64,000 bases of DNA from Gemmataceae bacterium (GTDB taxonomy: Bacteria; Planctomycetota; Planctomycetia; Gemmatales; Gemmataceae), in contig PLDW01000475.1 in the NCBI GenBank assembly GCA_003136315.1, forward strand, positions 15,570 through 79,569, written 5' to 3'. This document shows positions 18,136 through 28,434 of this stretch, piece after piece. How positions within the stretch are numbered: the stretch's first letter is position 1; each line of letters begins with the position of its first letter. Below the pieces are notes generated by a model. That model searched no databases. It had not been told where the DNA came from and was given only the letters and a program-made list of their open reading frames with translations. The position numbers were made by a program, and so were the translations under genes.

Positions 18136-20499
18136 ATGCGTCTTCGCATTGCCCTTGTCGCTGGCTTGGTCGTCCTTGCAGCGATCGTCGTCGCGATTGG
18201 GCCGCGGTTCGTGGTGGCCGACGATCAGCCCGTTCCGCCGGGAATCGAGAAACGGGTGCCACTCACGACCTCGACCGTGGTCGGCTTCCCCGACCCTCCC
18301 CCGCCCTACCGCGTGACCCGGGTGCTGACGACCTACCGGCCCGAGTACCCGATCATGGTCCGGGCCATCCCTGGCAGCGACCAGATGCTCGTGATCACCC
18401 AGCCGCAGGCGTACGGGCCGACCACGATCTCTCGCTTCCGGGACGCCACCGGCACCACCGTTGCTGACGCCACGAAAGTGCTGGTCACCCCGAACGGCGG
18501 CACCGCGTACGATATCGCGTTCCACCCGAAGTTTGCTGAGAACGGTTACGTCTATATTGGCTGGAATGGTCGAGCCACCGACCAGAAGAAAAAGCACTCG
18601 AAAATTACCCGGTACACGATGAAGACGGCCGCCCCCTACGACCTCGATCCGAAGAGCGAGGCGGTCGTGATCGAGTGGGAGTCGGACGGGCACAACGGGG
18701 CCGCGGTCTGCTTCGGAACCGACGGGATGATGTATGTGACCAGCGGCGACGGCACCACCGACTCGGACGCCAACCTCACCGGCCAGCGGACGGATCTGCT
18801 CCTCGCCAAGGTGCTGCGAATCGATGTCGATCACCCGGCACCGGGCAAGATGTACGCGGTCCCCAAGGACAACCCGTTCGTTGGGGATGCGCGGTTTGTT
18901 CCAGAAACCTGGGCCTACGGGTTGCGCAATCCCTGGCGGATCACCTCCGACCCGAAGACCGGGCACATCTGGGTCGGTCAGAATGGGCAGGATCTGTGGG
19001 AGCAGGCGTATTTCGTGCGGAAAGGGGAGAACTACGGGTGGAGCGTGTGGGAGGGGAGCCACCCGTTTTACCCCAACCGGAAGGCGGGTCCGACCCCGAT
19101 CACGAAGCCGACGGTCGAGCACCACCACTCGGAGGCCCGATCGCTCACGGGCGGAATTGTGTACTACGGCGAGAAGCTGCCCGGCCTGAAGGGGGCCTAC
19201 CTCTACGGCGACTATTCCACGGGTCGGATCTGGGCGGTGAAGCACGATGGCGACAAGGTGGTCTGGCACAAGGAGGTGGCGATCACCTCGATGAAAATCA
19301 CAGGCTTCTCGACCGATACGAAAGGCGCACTCCTGATCTGCGACCACGCGGGTCCGGGTCAGGGCGGCTTCTACACCCTGGAACTGAACCCGGCCCCGAA
19401 GGAGCCGAGTACGTTCCCGAAGAAACTCTCCGCAAGCGGGCTCTTTGAGTCGGTGAAAGACCACCGGATGAAAGCCGGAGTGATCCCGTACTCGGTGAAC
19501 GCATCCTTTTGGTCGGACGGGATGTACAAGGAGCGATTTATCGCTCTCCCGGCCGGTGAGACAATCGGGTTCACACACACGCGGGGGTGGAATTTCCCGG
19601 ACAAAACCGTGATCGTGAAGAGTTTCGCGGCCGAGGCGACTGAGGGCGACCCGGCCTCGCGAAAGTGGATCGAGACGCGGTTCCTGACGAAGCAGGAGGG
19701 TGAGTGGTTCGGGTACAGCTACGTCTGGAACACTGCGGGGACGGATGCCACCCTGGTCGAAGCGAAGGGGATGGACCGGGAAGTGGTGATCCGTATTCCG
19801 GGGGGTGGTGAGCGGAAGCAAGTGTGGCACTACCCGAGCCGGGCGGAGTGTATGGTGTGTCACAGTCGAGCGCAGAATTTCGTGCTTGGGCTCTGCGAAA
19901 TCCAGATGAACAAGAACCACGACTACGGCGGGGGGCGTGTGGAGAACCAACTCCGGGTACTCGAACGGCTGGGGATGCTGAAGGCGGAGAACCTCGGAGA
20001 TGTCCAGAGAAAACTGGCCGCCGCTGACGCCGCGAAGGGTCTCAAGAATACGCTCGCTGACGGGTTCGTCATGCTCCACCAGCCGCAACCCGGGCAGAAG
20101 GAGGCAAAGCCCGCGAAACTCCTGAACCAGTCGCCGGACCAGTTCAAGAAGCTGGTTGATCCCTACGACAAGACGCAGGATCTGACGCTCCGGGCGCGGT
20201 CGTGGCTGCACGCGAATTGCTCGTCGTGTCACGTCGCGGCGGGAGGTGGAAACGCGCAGATCGATCTGGAGTTCGGAACCGCACTGGACAAGATGCGCAT
20301 CCTGGACGTGAAGCCAATGCACCAGACCTTCGACCTCCCCGACGCCCGGCTCCTGGCTCCGGGTGCTCCCGACCGCAGCGTACTCATCCACCGCCTGGGC
20401 ACCCGCGGCCCCGGTCAGATGCCCCCGCTGGCGAGTACGCGGGTCGATGCTGCTGGAGTTGAACTGATGCGGGAGTGGTGCCGGTCGCTGGGGAAATAG
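18136..20499 (+). CDS. PQQ-dependent sugar (glucose/sorbosone) dehydrogenase-like protein with C-terminal cytochrome c-type region
   Basis: 'DIAFHPKFAENGYVYIGW', 'VTSGDGTTDSDANLTGQ', 'YGLRNPWRITSDPKTGHIWVGQNGQDLWEQ', then C-terminal CMVCHSR and CSSCHVA motifs. Confidence 0.85.
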   Translation: MRLRIALVAGLVVLAAIVVAIGPRFVVADDQPVPPGIEKRVPLTTSTVVGFPDPPPPYRVTRVLTTYRPEYPIMVRAIPGSDQMLVITQPQAYGPTTISRFRDATGTTVADATKVLVTPNGGTAYDIAFHPKFAENGYVYIGWNGRATDQKKKHSKITRYTMKTAAPYDLDPKSEAVVIEWESDGHNGAAVCFGTDGMMYVTSGDGTTDSDANLTGQRTDLLLAKVLRIDVDHPAPGKMYAVPKDNPFVGDARFVPETWAYGLRNPWRITSDPKTGHIWVGQNGQDLWEQAYFVRKGENYGWSVWEGSHPFYPNRKAGPTPITKPTVEHHHSEARSLTGGIVYYGEKLPGLKGAYLYGDYSTGRIWAVKHDGDKVVWHKEVAITSMKITGFSTDTKGALLICDHAGPGQGGFYTLELNPAPKEPSTFPKKLSASGLFESVKDHRMKAGVIPYSVNASFWSDGMYKERFIALPAGETIGFTHTRGWNFPDKTVIVKSFAAEATEGDPASRKWIETRFLTKQEGEWFGYSYVWNTAGTDATLVEAKGMDREVVIRIPGGGERKQVWHYPSRAECMVCHSRAQNFVLGLCEIQMNKNHDYGGGRVENQLRVLERLGMLKAENLGDVQRKLAAADAAKGLKNTLADGFVMLHQPQPGQKEAKPAKLLNQSPDQFKKLVDPYDKTQDLTLRARSWLHANCSSCHVAAGGGNAQIDLEFGTALDKMRILDVKPMHQTFDLPDARLLAPGAPDRSVLIHRLGTRGPGQMPPLASTRVDAAGVELMREWCRSLGK

Positions 20500-20555
20500 G
20501 GGGGCAGTGGATTTTGCAACACCGGTTGGAGAGGGTGGGTTAGTCTGATACCGGC

Positions 20556-20862
20556 GAGGCATTGCTCGCCGGGTGGGGGGTAAGCCTTCACGACTCGCAA
20601 AGCTCCACCCCCCACCCGCCTGCTTCGCGGCGACCTCCCCCACAAGGGGGGAGGTGAGAAAGCTGGCCCGTCTGTTGTCATCGCCTTTTCACCCGTAGAA
20701 GCCTGCCGCCTCAACCCTTGTGGAATTAGCTCTCACCTCCCCCCTTGTGGGGGAGGTCGGCCCGGCTTTGCGGGCCGGGTGGGGGGTATGCCTTCACAAC
20801 TCGGATAGCTCCACCCTCCACCACCACGCTTCGCAGCGACCTCCTCACAAGATCAGGGGTGA
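20556..20862. repeat. Pair of GC-rich repeat elements with a perfect 28 bp inverted repeat
   Basis: GACCTCCCCCACAAGGGGGGAGGTGAGA (20632-20659) and its exact inverse complement (20731-20758). Related flanks 'GGGTGGGGGGTA(A/T)GCCTTCAC(G/A)ACTCG' appear beside both copies. A related fragment lies near 24238-24290. Confidence 0.9.
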
Positions 20863-20897
20863 GGAAAATGCCATCCGGGACACGGTCCCACACGAAC

Positions 20898-23800
20898 TCA
20901 CCCCAGCAACCCGCCAACCCGACCGATGAGATCCCCGACCTTCTTGGCGGCCTCCTCGGCGAACATGCCGACGCTCAGGGCACCGTTCACCCAGCCCTTC
21001 ACCTTGTCAAAAGTGGCGCTCAGTTTGCCCTTCTCCGGGTTCGCCGATGTGGCGATGACCTTGGCCTCCTCCACCGCGGTCACCGTCTCGTTGAGCCTGG
21101 GCTTGACGGTCGTGTGAACCTCCACAGTCTTGAGAATGCCGAGGAGCTCGTCGAGCAGTGTGACAAGCTGCGCAGCGGTCTTTGCGTCCATGCCGTGCTG
21201 CTGCGTCAGGTTGCCTGTGCTCGATGCCGTCGCCCCATCACCGGTCGCCATCGCCCCAACTTGGGAACCCTCGACTTTGGTGTCATACTTTGCCACAGAA
21301 GCACCTCCACTATTAAAGAAATAATAGATATCACCCGACGAATATTGCTTAAGCAGTAATTGATTACTCGGCTCTGGCCCGACTCCCTCAAGGAGATTCT
21401 TCACGAGGAACGGTTTCTCAGCTCCTTTATAGGCATAAACCTCAACTCCTTGGCGTTCAAATTCAACCAACGTTTCGTACTCAATCGCGGCGTCCGGCTT
21501 CCCCGGCACAATGACTGGAACCTTTGCAGTGATCTTCAGGTCGCCGAGCAATCCATGAAGTTTAACGAAGGCGATCCGGACCACTGCCAATGCTCCCCGG
21601 CGTTCGCCCTTCGGTCCTGCCACGAAGACATGCACCCGTCGATTTTTCCGGTCAGCACGGACCAATACTTCGCAACCATCGACAGTCAGCACGACCCCAC
21701 TCGCCCAGGCTCTCCAGTTCGGTGACATGTGGCGGTGCATTTCGACAATGAACCTGGGCAATAGCCACGAAGGCAAGTCATCATAATCATACCGAAACCG
21801 CAGGCTGCCCGCCTCATCCAAGTTCAACTTCGGTTCCTGCATTGCCAGTAGCGCAGGGACGAGGTAGCGGCCCGGGTGGTCGTCGAGTTCAAAGCTGAGG
21901 TTGAACCGCACCATCATGTCGGCGATGAACGGCCACAACTTCTGCGGGTATCGGTCGGCATTCTTCAGGTCTGCCAACATCTGCCCGAGGTCTTTTTGGT
22001 CGAACTCTCCGCCGGCTTTTATCACATCGTCGTGAGTCAGAATATGATACACGGCTGTGGTCAGCCAGTTCGGATCCAGCAGTGTCGTCTCACTGTGCTT
22101 CACCACCACCCCGATCTGGTCGAGCAAGGCGAGCAGGGTGTCCTGCTCTGAGTCTCCCGTGACCCCGGCCTCGACACAGATGGTGGCATACCTCGCTGTC
22201 GTGAGCATCGACCGCTCACGAGCGAGGTTTCCCACATCCTCCTTCACCTTGAAATAGCTCTTCGGCAACCAGTCCCGAACATGAGGAAGATCCCTCCTGG
22301 CAACGTCCACTATAAGCCTGCGCAGTTCGGCGATGTTCTTGCCCCCTTCGGGGAATCTCATCGGATCCCGGCAGGAGGTGCGGATGAACTCCCGAATAGT
22401 GGGGTACTCATTCCGTAACCGGGCCTCATCCAGGCGGAGGTCGTGGGGTTTCTCGGCCTTGTTCACCACAACGATCACTGGAACCTCTTCGCCTCCACGG
22501 TTGCGGACCGCCCGCATCCAGTAGTGCAGAACGGCCTCGGCGTCAGAGGTGTTCTCCCGGCGGGCCTCTAATACGATGAGGTAAAGCGACCGGGCAGTGA
22601 GGAAGAACTTGTGTGTCTCGTGCAGCACCTCTTGGCCACCGAAATCCCAGACGTTCAACCGCAGCGGATCCTCACCAGCGGCGCTTCTCTCCACGTCCCA
22701 CTTGGCGACATTTATGCGGTCGAGGATGGTCACCCCTGGCGTCTTGGCCGAGTCGACACACGGCTGATTTTCCACGAGGTAATTGACGAGGGCCGTTTTC
22801 CCTACGGCTTCGTTCCCGATCACAATCAACTTCGCCTCGTTTAGTTGACGCTTCCCTTCCTGCTCCCCACGGACATAGTACGCCCGGATGGCGGCCGGAT
22901 TATTGGGGTTGTAGAGGAGTTCGTTCGGGATTCTTAAAGACGGGATCTTGGATGCGTTCAAATGCACGAGCCTGGTGAGGCCGACGGCCACCGCTCTCAC
23001 ACCTGCGTCTGTCACCCGCGCGCAACCGGCGAGATCAAGAAAGGTGATGTCAGTTAGCCCCTTGGCCACTGCTTTAACCCCATCGTCAGTCACTTGACGG
23101 CACCAGGCAAGATTGAGAGAGGTGAGCCCTTGCAGCCCAGCCGCGACCGCCTCTACTCCAGAATCTGTCACCATGTTGTCGTCGAATAAGCTGAGGAATG
23201 TCAGCTTATTCAGCTGATCAGCCACTGCCTTCACACCCGCATTCGTCACCCCTTCACAATGGGTGAGATCCAGAACAGTGAGCCCAGTTAGCCCGTCAGC
23301 CACTGCCTTCACACCCGCGTCACTTACTCGACGACACCAGGCGAGATTCAGGGAGGTTAGCTTTCTCAGCCGAACGGCGATCGCCTTTACCCCAACGTCG
23401 GTCACCTGACCACAACCGTAGAGGTTGAGGAAATGGAGTCCGGTCAGCTGATCGGCCACTGCATTCAGCCCGAGGTCCGTCACCTTGTTGCAGTTGGCAA
23501 GGTCGAGTGAGGTGAGGTGCTCCAGCCCCTCAGCCACAGCCCTCACCCCGACGTCCGTCACCCTCTCGCAGCCGTCAAGGTTGAGTGAGGTGAGCCGCTT
23601 GAGTTTGTCGGCCACCGCCAGCACACCCGCGTCCGTTATCCGCAGGCAGCCACTGAGGTTGAGGGAGGTGAGTTCCATCAGCCGCTCAGCCAAGAACCTG
23701 AGATCCTCATTAGTGAACTCCAACTCCCGCGGCAAATACTTTCGCAAGTTGAGTTCGGACCCAGGAGTATTCTGGAAATCGGAGAGGATCTGTGAGACGA

Positions 23801-23924
23801 GATAAGACGGCACGGGCGGCCTCGCTGGAAAGTGCGTGCGGGATCGAAGTCTGCACTGTCGAATCATACCAGCCGATTCTCGCCAAAACAACGGACTCGC
23901 ACCATCGATCGGTGAGAACTCCAC
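20898..23924 (-). CDS. Roco-family protein: leucine-rich repeats, Roc GTPase, COR, C-terminal extension
   Basis: About 11 LRRs of type 'LTSLNLxGCxxVTDAGVKAVA'. GTPase motifs GNEAVGKTAL, DFGGQE, NKAEKP. COR-like 'TLLDPNWLTTAVYHIL'. Confidence 0.9.
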   Translation of the reverse strand: MEFSPIDGASPLFWRESAGMIRQCRLRSRTHFPARPPVPSYLVSQILSDFQNTPGSELNLRKYLPRELEFTNEDLRFLAERLMELTSLNLSGCLRITDAGVLAVADKLKRLTSLNLDGCERVTDVGVRAVAEGLEHLTSLDLANCNKVTDLGLNAVADQLTGLHFLNLYGCGQVTDVGVKAIAVRLRKLTSLNLAWCRRVSDAGVKAVADGLTGLTVLDLTHCEGVTNAGVKAVADQLNKLTFLSLFDDNMVTDSGVEAVAAGLQGLTSLNLAWCRQVTDDGVKAVAKGLTDITFLDLAGCARVTDAGVRAVAVGLTRLVHLNASKIPSLRIPNELLYNPNNPAAIRAYYVRGEQEGKRQLNEAKLIVIGNEAVGKTALVNYLVENQPCVDSAKTPGVTILDRINVAKWDVERSAAGEDPLRLNVWDFGGQEVLHETHKFFLTARSLYLIVLEARRENTSDAEAVLHYWMRAVRNRGGEEVPVIVVVNKAEKPHDLRLDEARLRNEYPTIREFIRTSCRDPMRFPEGGKNIAELRRLIVDVARRDLPHVRDWLPKSYFKVKEDVGNLARERSMLTTARYATICVEAGVTGDSEQDTLLALLDQIGVVVKHSETTLLDPNWLTTAVYHILTHDDVIKAGGEFDQKDLGQMLADLKNADRYPQKLWPFIADMMVRFNLSFELDDHPGRYLVPALLAMQEPKLNLDEAGSLRFRYDYDDLPSWLLPRFIVEMHRHMSPNWRAWASGVVLTVDGCEVLVRADRKNRRVHVFVAGPKGERRGALAVVRIAFVKLHGLLGDLKITAKVPVIVPGKPDAAIEYETLVEFERQGVEVYAYKGAEKPFLVKNLLEGVGPEPSNQLLLKQYSSGDIYYFFNSGGASVAKYDTKVEGSQVGAMATGDGATASSTGNLTQQHGMDAKTAAQLVTLLDELLGILKTVEVHTTVKPRLNETVTAVEEAKVIATSANPEKGKLSATFDKVKGWVNGALSVGMFAEEAAKKVGDLIGRVGGLLG

Positions 23925-24325
23925 GATGGGGGTTGGGGGCGGGGTGCTGGTCTGCTGCGGGGCAGGGATGAGCCGATCTCCCGCAATCGTCGCTGCCGCC
24001 CTGGCACTGGCACACCACTCCAGTCACGACGAGTCGATGCAGATCGTTGCGAAATGCCACCCCCTGGACCTCTCGCCGCCGCTCTGGGCGGAAGTCTGTG
24101 GTGCAACGGAACGGGCCAGGTGAAACCCCAAGGTCTCGTCCAGGAACACCACCGAGATGTGGCGTGCGCTCCGAATCTTTGGCCTGAAAAGCCGTTCTTG
24201 CCGAACCAAGCTCATGCCTCGCCTATACGACGTGGTCAGCTTCACCCCCCGGCCAGCTCGCAAAGCCAGGCCGACCTCCCCCATATACATTAAATTCACC
24301 CCGTGCGTCTGTCGAAAGCTCTCTC

Positions 24326-25795
24326 ATGAACCCGATCCAAAATCACCTGCTCAACCTCACCCGGCGACAGTTCTTCGGCTCGTCCGGGCTCCGTCTCGGA
24401 GGCGCTGCGCTGGCCATGCTCGCTGGCCGGTCGGTAGGTGCAACCGAACCCGCCAGCCCCGCCCGGGTCCACCCTCCGCTGCCGGGGTTCCCTCATTTCC
24501 CGCCCACGGCCAGGTCGGTCATCTACTTGCACATGAACGGCGGGCCGAGCCAGCTCGATACCTTCGATTACAAGCCGAAACTGGTCGAGCAGTTCGACAA
24601 GGATCTGCCAGCCAGCGTCCGGATGGGCCAGCGAATCACCACCATGACCAGCGGCCAGGCCCGGCTCCCGGTCGCGCCGTCGTTGTTCAAGTTCGCCCAA
24701 CAGGGAAAGTGCGGGATGCGGGTGAGCGAATTGCTCCCGCACACAGCGAAATGCGTCGACGACATCGCGTTGGTGCGAAGCGTCCACACCAACGCGATCA
24801 ATCACGATCCGGCGTGTACGTTCGTGATGACCGGAAATGAAGTTCCTGGCAAACCGAGCATCGGATCGTGGCTGGCCTACGGGCTGGGGAGCGAGAGTAA
24901 CGACCTCCCGGCGTTCGTCGTGTTCACCCCCTACTGGTCGTCCGGTGCAGCAGCGCAGGCCCTATTCTCGCGGATGTGGGCGAGCGGGTTCCTCCCAGGC
25001 AAGTTCGGCGGCGTGGCACTTCGTAGCGTTGGCGACCCGGTCCTCTATGTCCAGAACCCGCCGGGAGTGAGCCCAGCCAGTCGGCGGGCCATGCTCGACA
25101 CCCTGGGCGAGCTGAACCATCGGACGTTCGACCGATATAGTGATCCCGAGACCCTCACCCGGATCTCGCAGTATGAGATGGCATTCCGGATGCAGACGAG
25201 CGTCCCCGACCTGACCGATCTGTCGAAGGAGACGAAGGAGACACTCGACCTCTACGGCCCGGAGGTGAGCAAACCGGGGTCATTTGCGGCCAGCGCTCTG
25301 CTTGCCCGTCGACTGGTGGAGCGAGGCGTCCGGGCGGTCCAGATCCTCCATCGAGGATGGGACCAGCACGGAAACCTGCCAAACGAAATCCGTTCCCAGT
25401 GTCGCGACACCGATCAGCCGACTGCGGCGCTTCTCACGGACCTGAAGCGGCGAGGGCTTCTCAACTCGACTTTGGTGGTCTGGGGGGGAGAATTCGGTCG
25501 GACGGTGTATAGCCAGGGCGGCCTGAGCAAGACCAATTATGGCCGCGACCACCACCCGCGGAATTTCTGCATGTGGCTGGCCGGGGGCGGGATCAAGGGT
25601 GGGACAGTTTACGGGGAGACAGACGACTTCAGCTACAATGTGGCCACAAATCCGGCCCATGTAAACGATCTGAATGCGACGATTCTGCATTGCCTCGGGA
25701 TCGATCACACAAAATTCACGTTCAAGTTTCAGGGTCTCGACCAGCGGCTGACCGGGGTGGAGGAGCAGCACCCCATCCGGGAACTTCTGTCGTAA
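24326..25795 (+). CDS. DUF1501 domain-containing protein
   Basis: '[22 protein letters not shown]', '[20 protein letters not shown]', '[12 protein letters not shown]...[30 protein letters not shown]'. Confidence 0.95.
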   Translation: MNPIQNHLLNLTRRQFFGSSGLRLGGAALAMLAGRSVGATEPASPARVHPPLPGFPHFPPTARSVIYLHMNGGPSQLDTFDYKPKLVEQFDKDLPASVRMGQRITTMTSGQARLPVAPSLFKFAQQGKCGMRVSELLPHTAKCVDDIALVRSVHTNAINHDPACTFVMTGNEVPGKPSIGSWLAYGLGSESNDLPAFVVFTPYWSSGAAAQALFSRMWASGFLPGKFGGVALRSVGDPVLYVQNPPGVSPASRRAMLDTLGELNHRTFDRYSDPETLTRISQYEMAFRMQTSVPDLTDLSKETKETLDLYGPEVSKPGSFAASALLARRLVERGVRAVQILHRGWDQHGNLPNEIRSQCRDTDQPTAALLTDLKRRGLLNSTLVVWGGEFGRTVYSQGGLSKTNYGRDHHPRNFCMWLAGGGIKGGTVYGETDDFSYNVATNPAHVNDLNATILHCLGIDHTKFTFKFQGLDQRLTGVEEQHPIRELLS

Positions 25796-25947
25796 GCGAG
25801 ACGGCCGGAAATGACTTTCCACGCTTGTGGGTGCCACGGGCGGCTTGACCGCCCGTGTGACGCCTTCACGGGCGGACAAGCTGCCTGACACCCGATGCTG
25901 CTGGGAGATTCACTCCCGCCGCCTACCTCACCTCGTTACGATTGCGA

Positions 25948-26529
25948 TCACGCGGCCTGCTCCAACCGGCCCCCGGAATCACTCACCACATACTTCTCCC
26001 AGCGGATCTTCTTGGTGATCCGTCTGGCAGCCCGGGGCCGTCCTGGGTGATTCCAAGCCCCACCGGAGGGGGCCGGAGTCGGCACCCATCCGGCGGCCTT
26101 GTAGATCGTGCCCGCGTGGGCATCGCGGTCGTGGTAACTGATCAAGCGCGTGGCCCCACGACTCCTGGCCAAATCCCGGACCATCCATCCAAGCATGCGG
26201 GAAGCTGTGTTCCGCGGCGCGGCCGGTGCAATTGCAAACCGCCTGAGTTCGAGGCAAGATCCGTCTTGCGGAAGCAATCGCGCGACTGGCCGACCCCAAA
26301 CCGCGACCGCGAATCGGTGGCCGTCAGATTCGGCTGCGTAGCAAATCCACCCGGCCACTCGCTTGTCGAGATGGGGCAGAGTCGAGTGCCACTGCCGATT
26401 CAGATCGAGTGCCTCGTCCAACCCGATTGGGCCAAACACCAGATTGGCGAGGGATGGCCGATCCTCTTGTGCGGCCAGCGTTGGAAAACTCGTACTGGGG
26501 GCAGGCATTTTCACCTCGGGCATCTGCAT
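25948..26529 (-). CDS. GNAT-fold protein resembling Mom / XF1762-like phage proteins
   Basis: 'VAVWGRPVAR...CLELRRFAIAPAAPRNTASRMLGWMVRDLARSRGATRLISYHDRDAHAGTIYKAAGW', a layout seen in Mom-like DNA-modification acyltransferases. Confidence 0.6.
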   Translation of the reverse strand: MQMPEVKMPAPSTSFPTLAAQEDRPSLANLVFGPIGLDEALDLNRQWHSTLPHLDKRVAGWICYAAESDGHRFAVAVWGRPVARLLPQDGSCLELRRFAIAPAAPRNTASRMLGWMVRDLARSRGATRLISYHDRDAHAGTIYKAAGWVPTPAPSGGAWNHPGRPRAARRITKKIRWEKYVVSDSGGRLEQAA

Positions 26530-26845
26530 CGCGGGTTGAACGAAAGCGCCAGAATCCGAGTCGAACGGTTCTCTCCCGACTGGTCGATCGGGTGTGTCCC
26601 GGTATCACCTCTGGCGCAGGAACCCCGGTCGGCGGACGGGGCCGACCGGGGTTGGGAAGACCCCGGCCAGGTGGTCGCGACTCCACCGCCTCTCCCTCGG
26701 TGTAGCCGCCGCACCTGTCCCGGCCGGGGCACACCATCCTTGCCTGGAGGGTTGCCTGCTGGGAGTGGTCTGGCGAGATCGGTAGGTTGCATTTTGTGCC
26801 AGAGTGGGCCTGGCGAGGTGGGAATGGCCTGTGTGACGGTAGACG

Positions 26846-26870
26846 AAAAAAGCCCCGGAGAGACCGGGGC
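26846..26870 (-). terminator. Rho-independent terminator, minus strand
   Basis: Minus strand reads GCCCCGG-TCTCT-CCGGGGC-TTTTTT. Lies just downstream of the TIGR03009-like gene ending at 27004. Confidence 0.8.
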
Positions 26871-27003
26871 GAGTGAGTTTCCTTTCTGATGCCAAGCTCT
26901 TACGCGGCAAGCGATGCGATCAGGAACTGAGTGATCTCCTCCGTCCGGGAGACTCTCTCATCATTGGCGGTCATGTCAGCCGCGAGGTGGCTCGATTGCC
27001 GGA

Positions 27004-28230
27004 TTACTCTTTCTGCTTGATATCGCCCTCGGAGGGAGTGTCTATCGCAGGGGGTATGGGTGGCGGGGTGGCCATCAGCCAAGCAGGAAGCTTGACAGAC
27101 TCGAATCCCTTTTGGAGTGGTCCAGCGGGTCCGGGTTTGAGGGACGATGTGAACTTCAACTGCCAGCCCGGTACTCCCACATACTGGAAAGCTTTCTCGT
27201 CGATGTCGGGTACGTTCCACTGGGGCTTCTTGTAAATCCACTTCTCGCTGTCACCATTCGATTTCAGAATGAATAATTCGGCCGGTGCATAGGGAATATT
27301 AGGGGACTTCACATTCGGCCCTAACAGGGCGATCCGAATCTGTTTATATTGCGTCCAATCAGCCGGATGATATGGATTGAGATCAAGATAAATATAATAT
27401 TTGTCTTCTTTAAAGAGTGTAATCTGGAATCGTTCTAGATACTTTTTTGCGCTGATCTGAGACAACACAGAAATTGCCATATCTTCATGAGGCCTCGCGG
27501 CAAAGGTCAACCACCGGCCGAAAAACCGATTGCAGGACAGAGGATCGGCGATCTCGATCTTGTCATCGATAATGCGATATTCTGTAATAGTCTTTGTTAA
27601 ATTATTGTATTCATAGGTCATCTTTCCATTGCAAATGTAAGCCTCAAAGTCAGATCCGGTTGGATCCCCCACTCTGTCGATCCGTATCCGTGTGAATCCC
27701 GGACGCATGTGGAGCACGCTGCCTTTGAACTGCTTCGTCTGTTTGAAGGCGGATTCCGTCCGGGTCAATTCAAAGATGGCGGAGACATTGGTGACCCCTT
27801 CTCGTTGCTTCTCCCAGGCTGCCAGATGTGCGGCCAGCCTTGGGTCGACAGTTGAGGCCGGAGGCAGCGGGGCGACTGGGGTCGGCGTTACAGAAGGTGC
27901 TGACGCCACTGGGGGGACCGGGGTCGGCATGACTGGAGGTGCCGCCGCCACCGGGGCAAGCACCACAGGAAGGGCGGGTGCAGGGTAGACCCAGACCGTC
28001 AGGGTTCGAGAAACTCGGACGAATTGATGCCACGCATCGGCCTGCAGAGGGGCCACCGCAACGACCATCCCGACAAGGCTGACTGCGAACAGTCCGACAA
28101 TCGCGCGCGACCGGAACTTTTCCATTAGCATGGTGCGGAGCACTCCTTGCAAGAGTTCAGTCACACCGGCGGGCATTGCACTGGGTGGCCGGACGTGTGG
28201 TCGCAGCGGCCAAAGCAGTCGCGACCGCAA
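27004..28230 (-). CDS. TIGR03009-like planctomycete protein, truncated paralog of the downstream-coordinate sigma fusion
   Basis: 'AAHLAAWEKQREGVTNVSAIFELTRTESAFKQTKQFKGSVLHMRPGFTRIRID' parallels the 28435-30315 protein. True start is possibly the internal ATG before MEKFRSRAIVGLF. Confidence 0.75.
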   Translation of the reverse strand: MRSRLLWPLRPHVRPPSAMPAGVTELLQGVLRTMLMEKFRSRAIVGLFAVSLVGMVVAVAPLQADAWHQFVRVSRTLTVWVYPAPALPVVLAPVAAAPPVMPTPVPPVASAPSVTPTPVAPLPPASTVDPRLAAHLAAWEKQREGVTNVSAIFELTRTESAFKQTKQFKGSVLHMRPGFTRIRIDRVGDPTGSDFEAYICNGKMTYEYNNLTKTITEYRIIDDKIEIADPLSCNRFFGRWLTFAARPHEDMAISVLSQISAKKYLERFQITLFKEDKYYIYLDLNPYHPADWTQYKQIRIALLGPNVKSPNIPYAPAELFILKSNGDSEKWIYKKPQWNVPDIDEKAFQYVGVPGWQLKFTSSLKPGPAGPLQKGFESVKLPAWLMATPPPIPPAIDTPSEGDIKQKE

Positions 28231-28270
28231 CAGTTATGGCGTCTGACCGGGGAAGAGTACCTTCTCCAGG
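28168..28270 (-). pseudogene. Frameshifted relic of the sigma-factor C-terminal linker upstream of the truncated paralog
   Basis: Another minus-strand frame translates as NSPGEGTLPRSDAITVAVATALAAATTRPAT, matching LLSQSPSRAAVPPPLAAATVRLATPG of the intact copy. The reading frame shifts before MPAGVTELLQGVLRTMLMEK. Confidence 0.65.
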
Positions 28271-28434
28271 GCTGTTACTCAATCGCAGGTTGAGTAGGTC
28301 TACTGTAAACGGATATAACCTGTTTTTCTGCAAGGATTTGCATGGCGGATGTAGGCGTCTGGATGACGTGAACCCTGAGCCTGCCCGCGGTGTCCTTTCA
28401 GATTGCAGCAGAGCAGGACTGCGCCCGAACCAAT

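Noticed and set aside
18109-20643. 844 aa minus-strand ORF
   Set aside because: Fully antisense to the PQQ-dehydrogenase gene. Low-complexity Arg/Pro/His/Val-rich translation with no motifs, a typical shadow ORF of GC-rich coding DNA.
22979-23690. Regular repeats that could be mistaken for CRISPR
   Set aside because: They are in frame and encode leucine-rich repeats of the Roco protein. No spacer structure and no cas genes.
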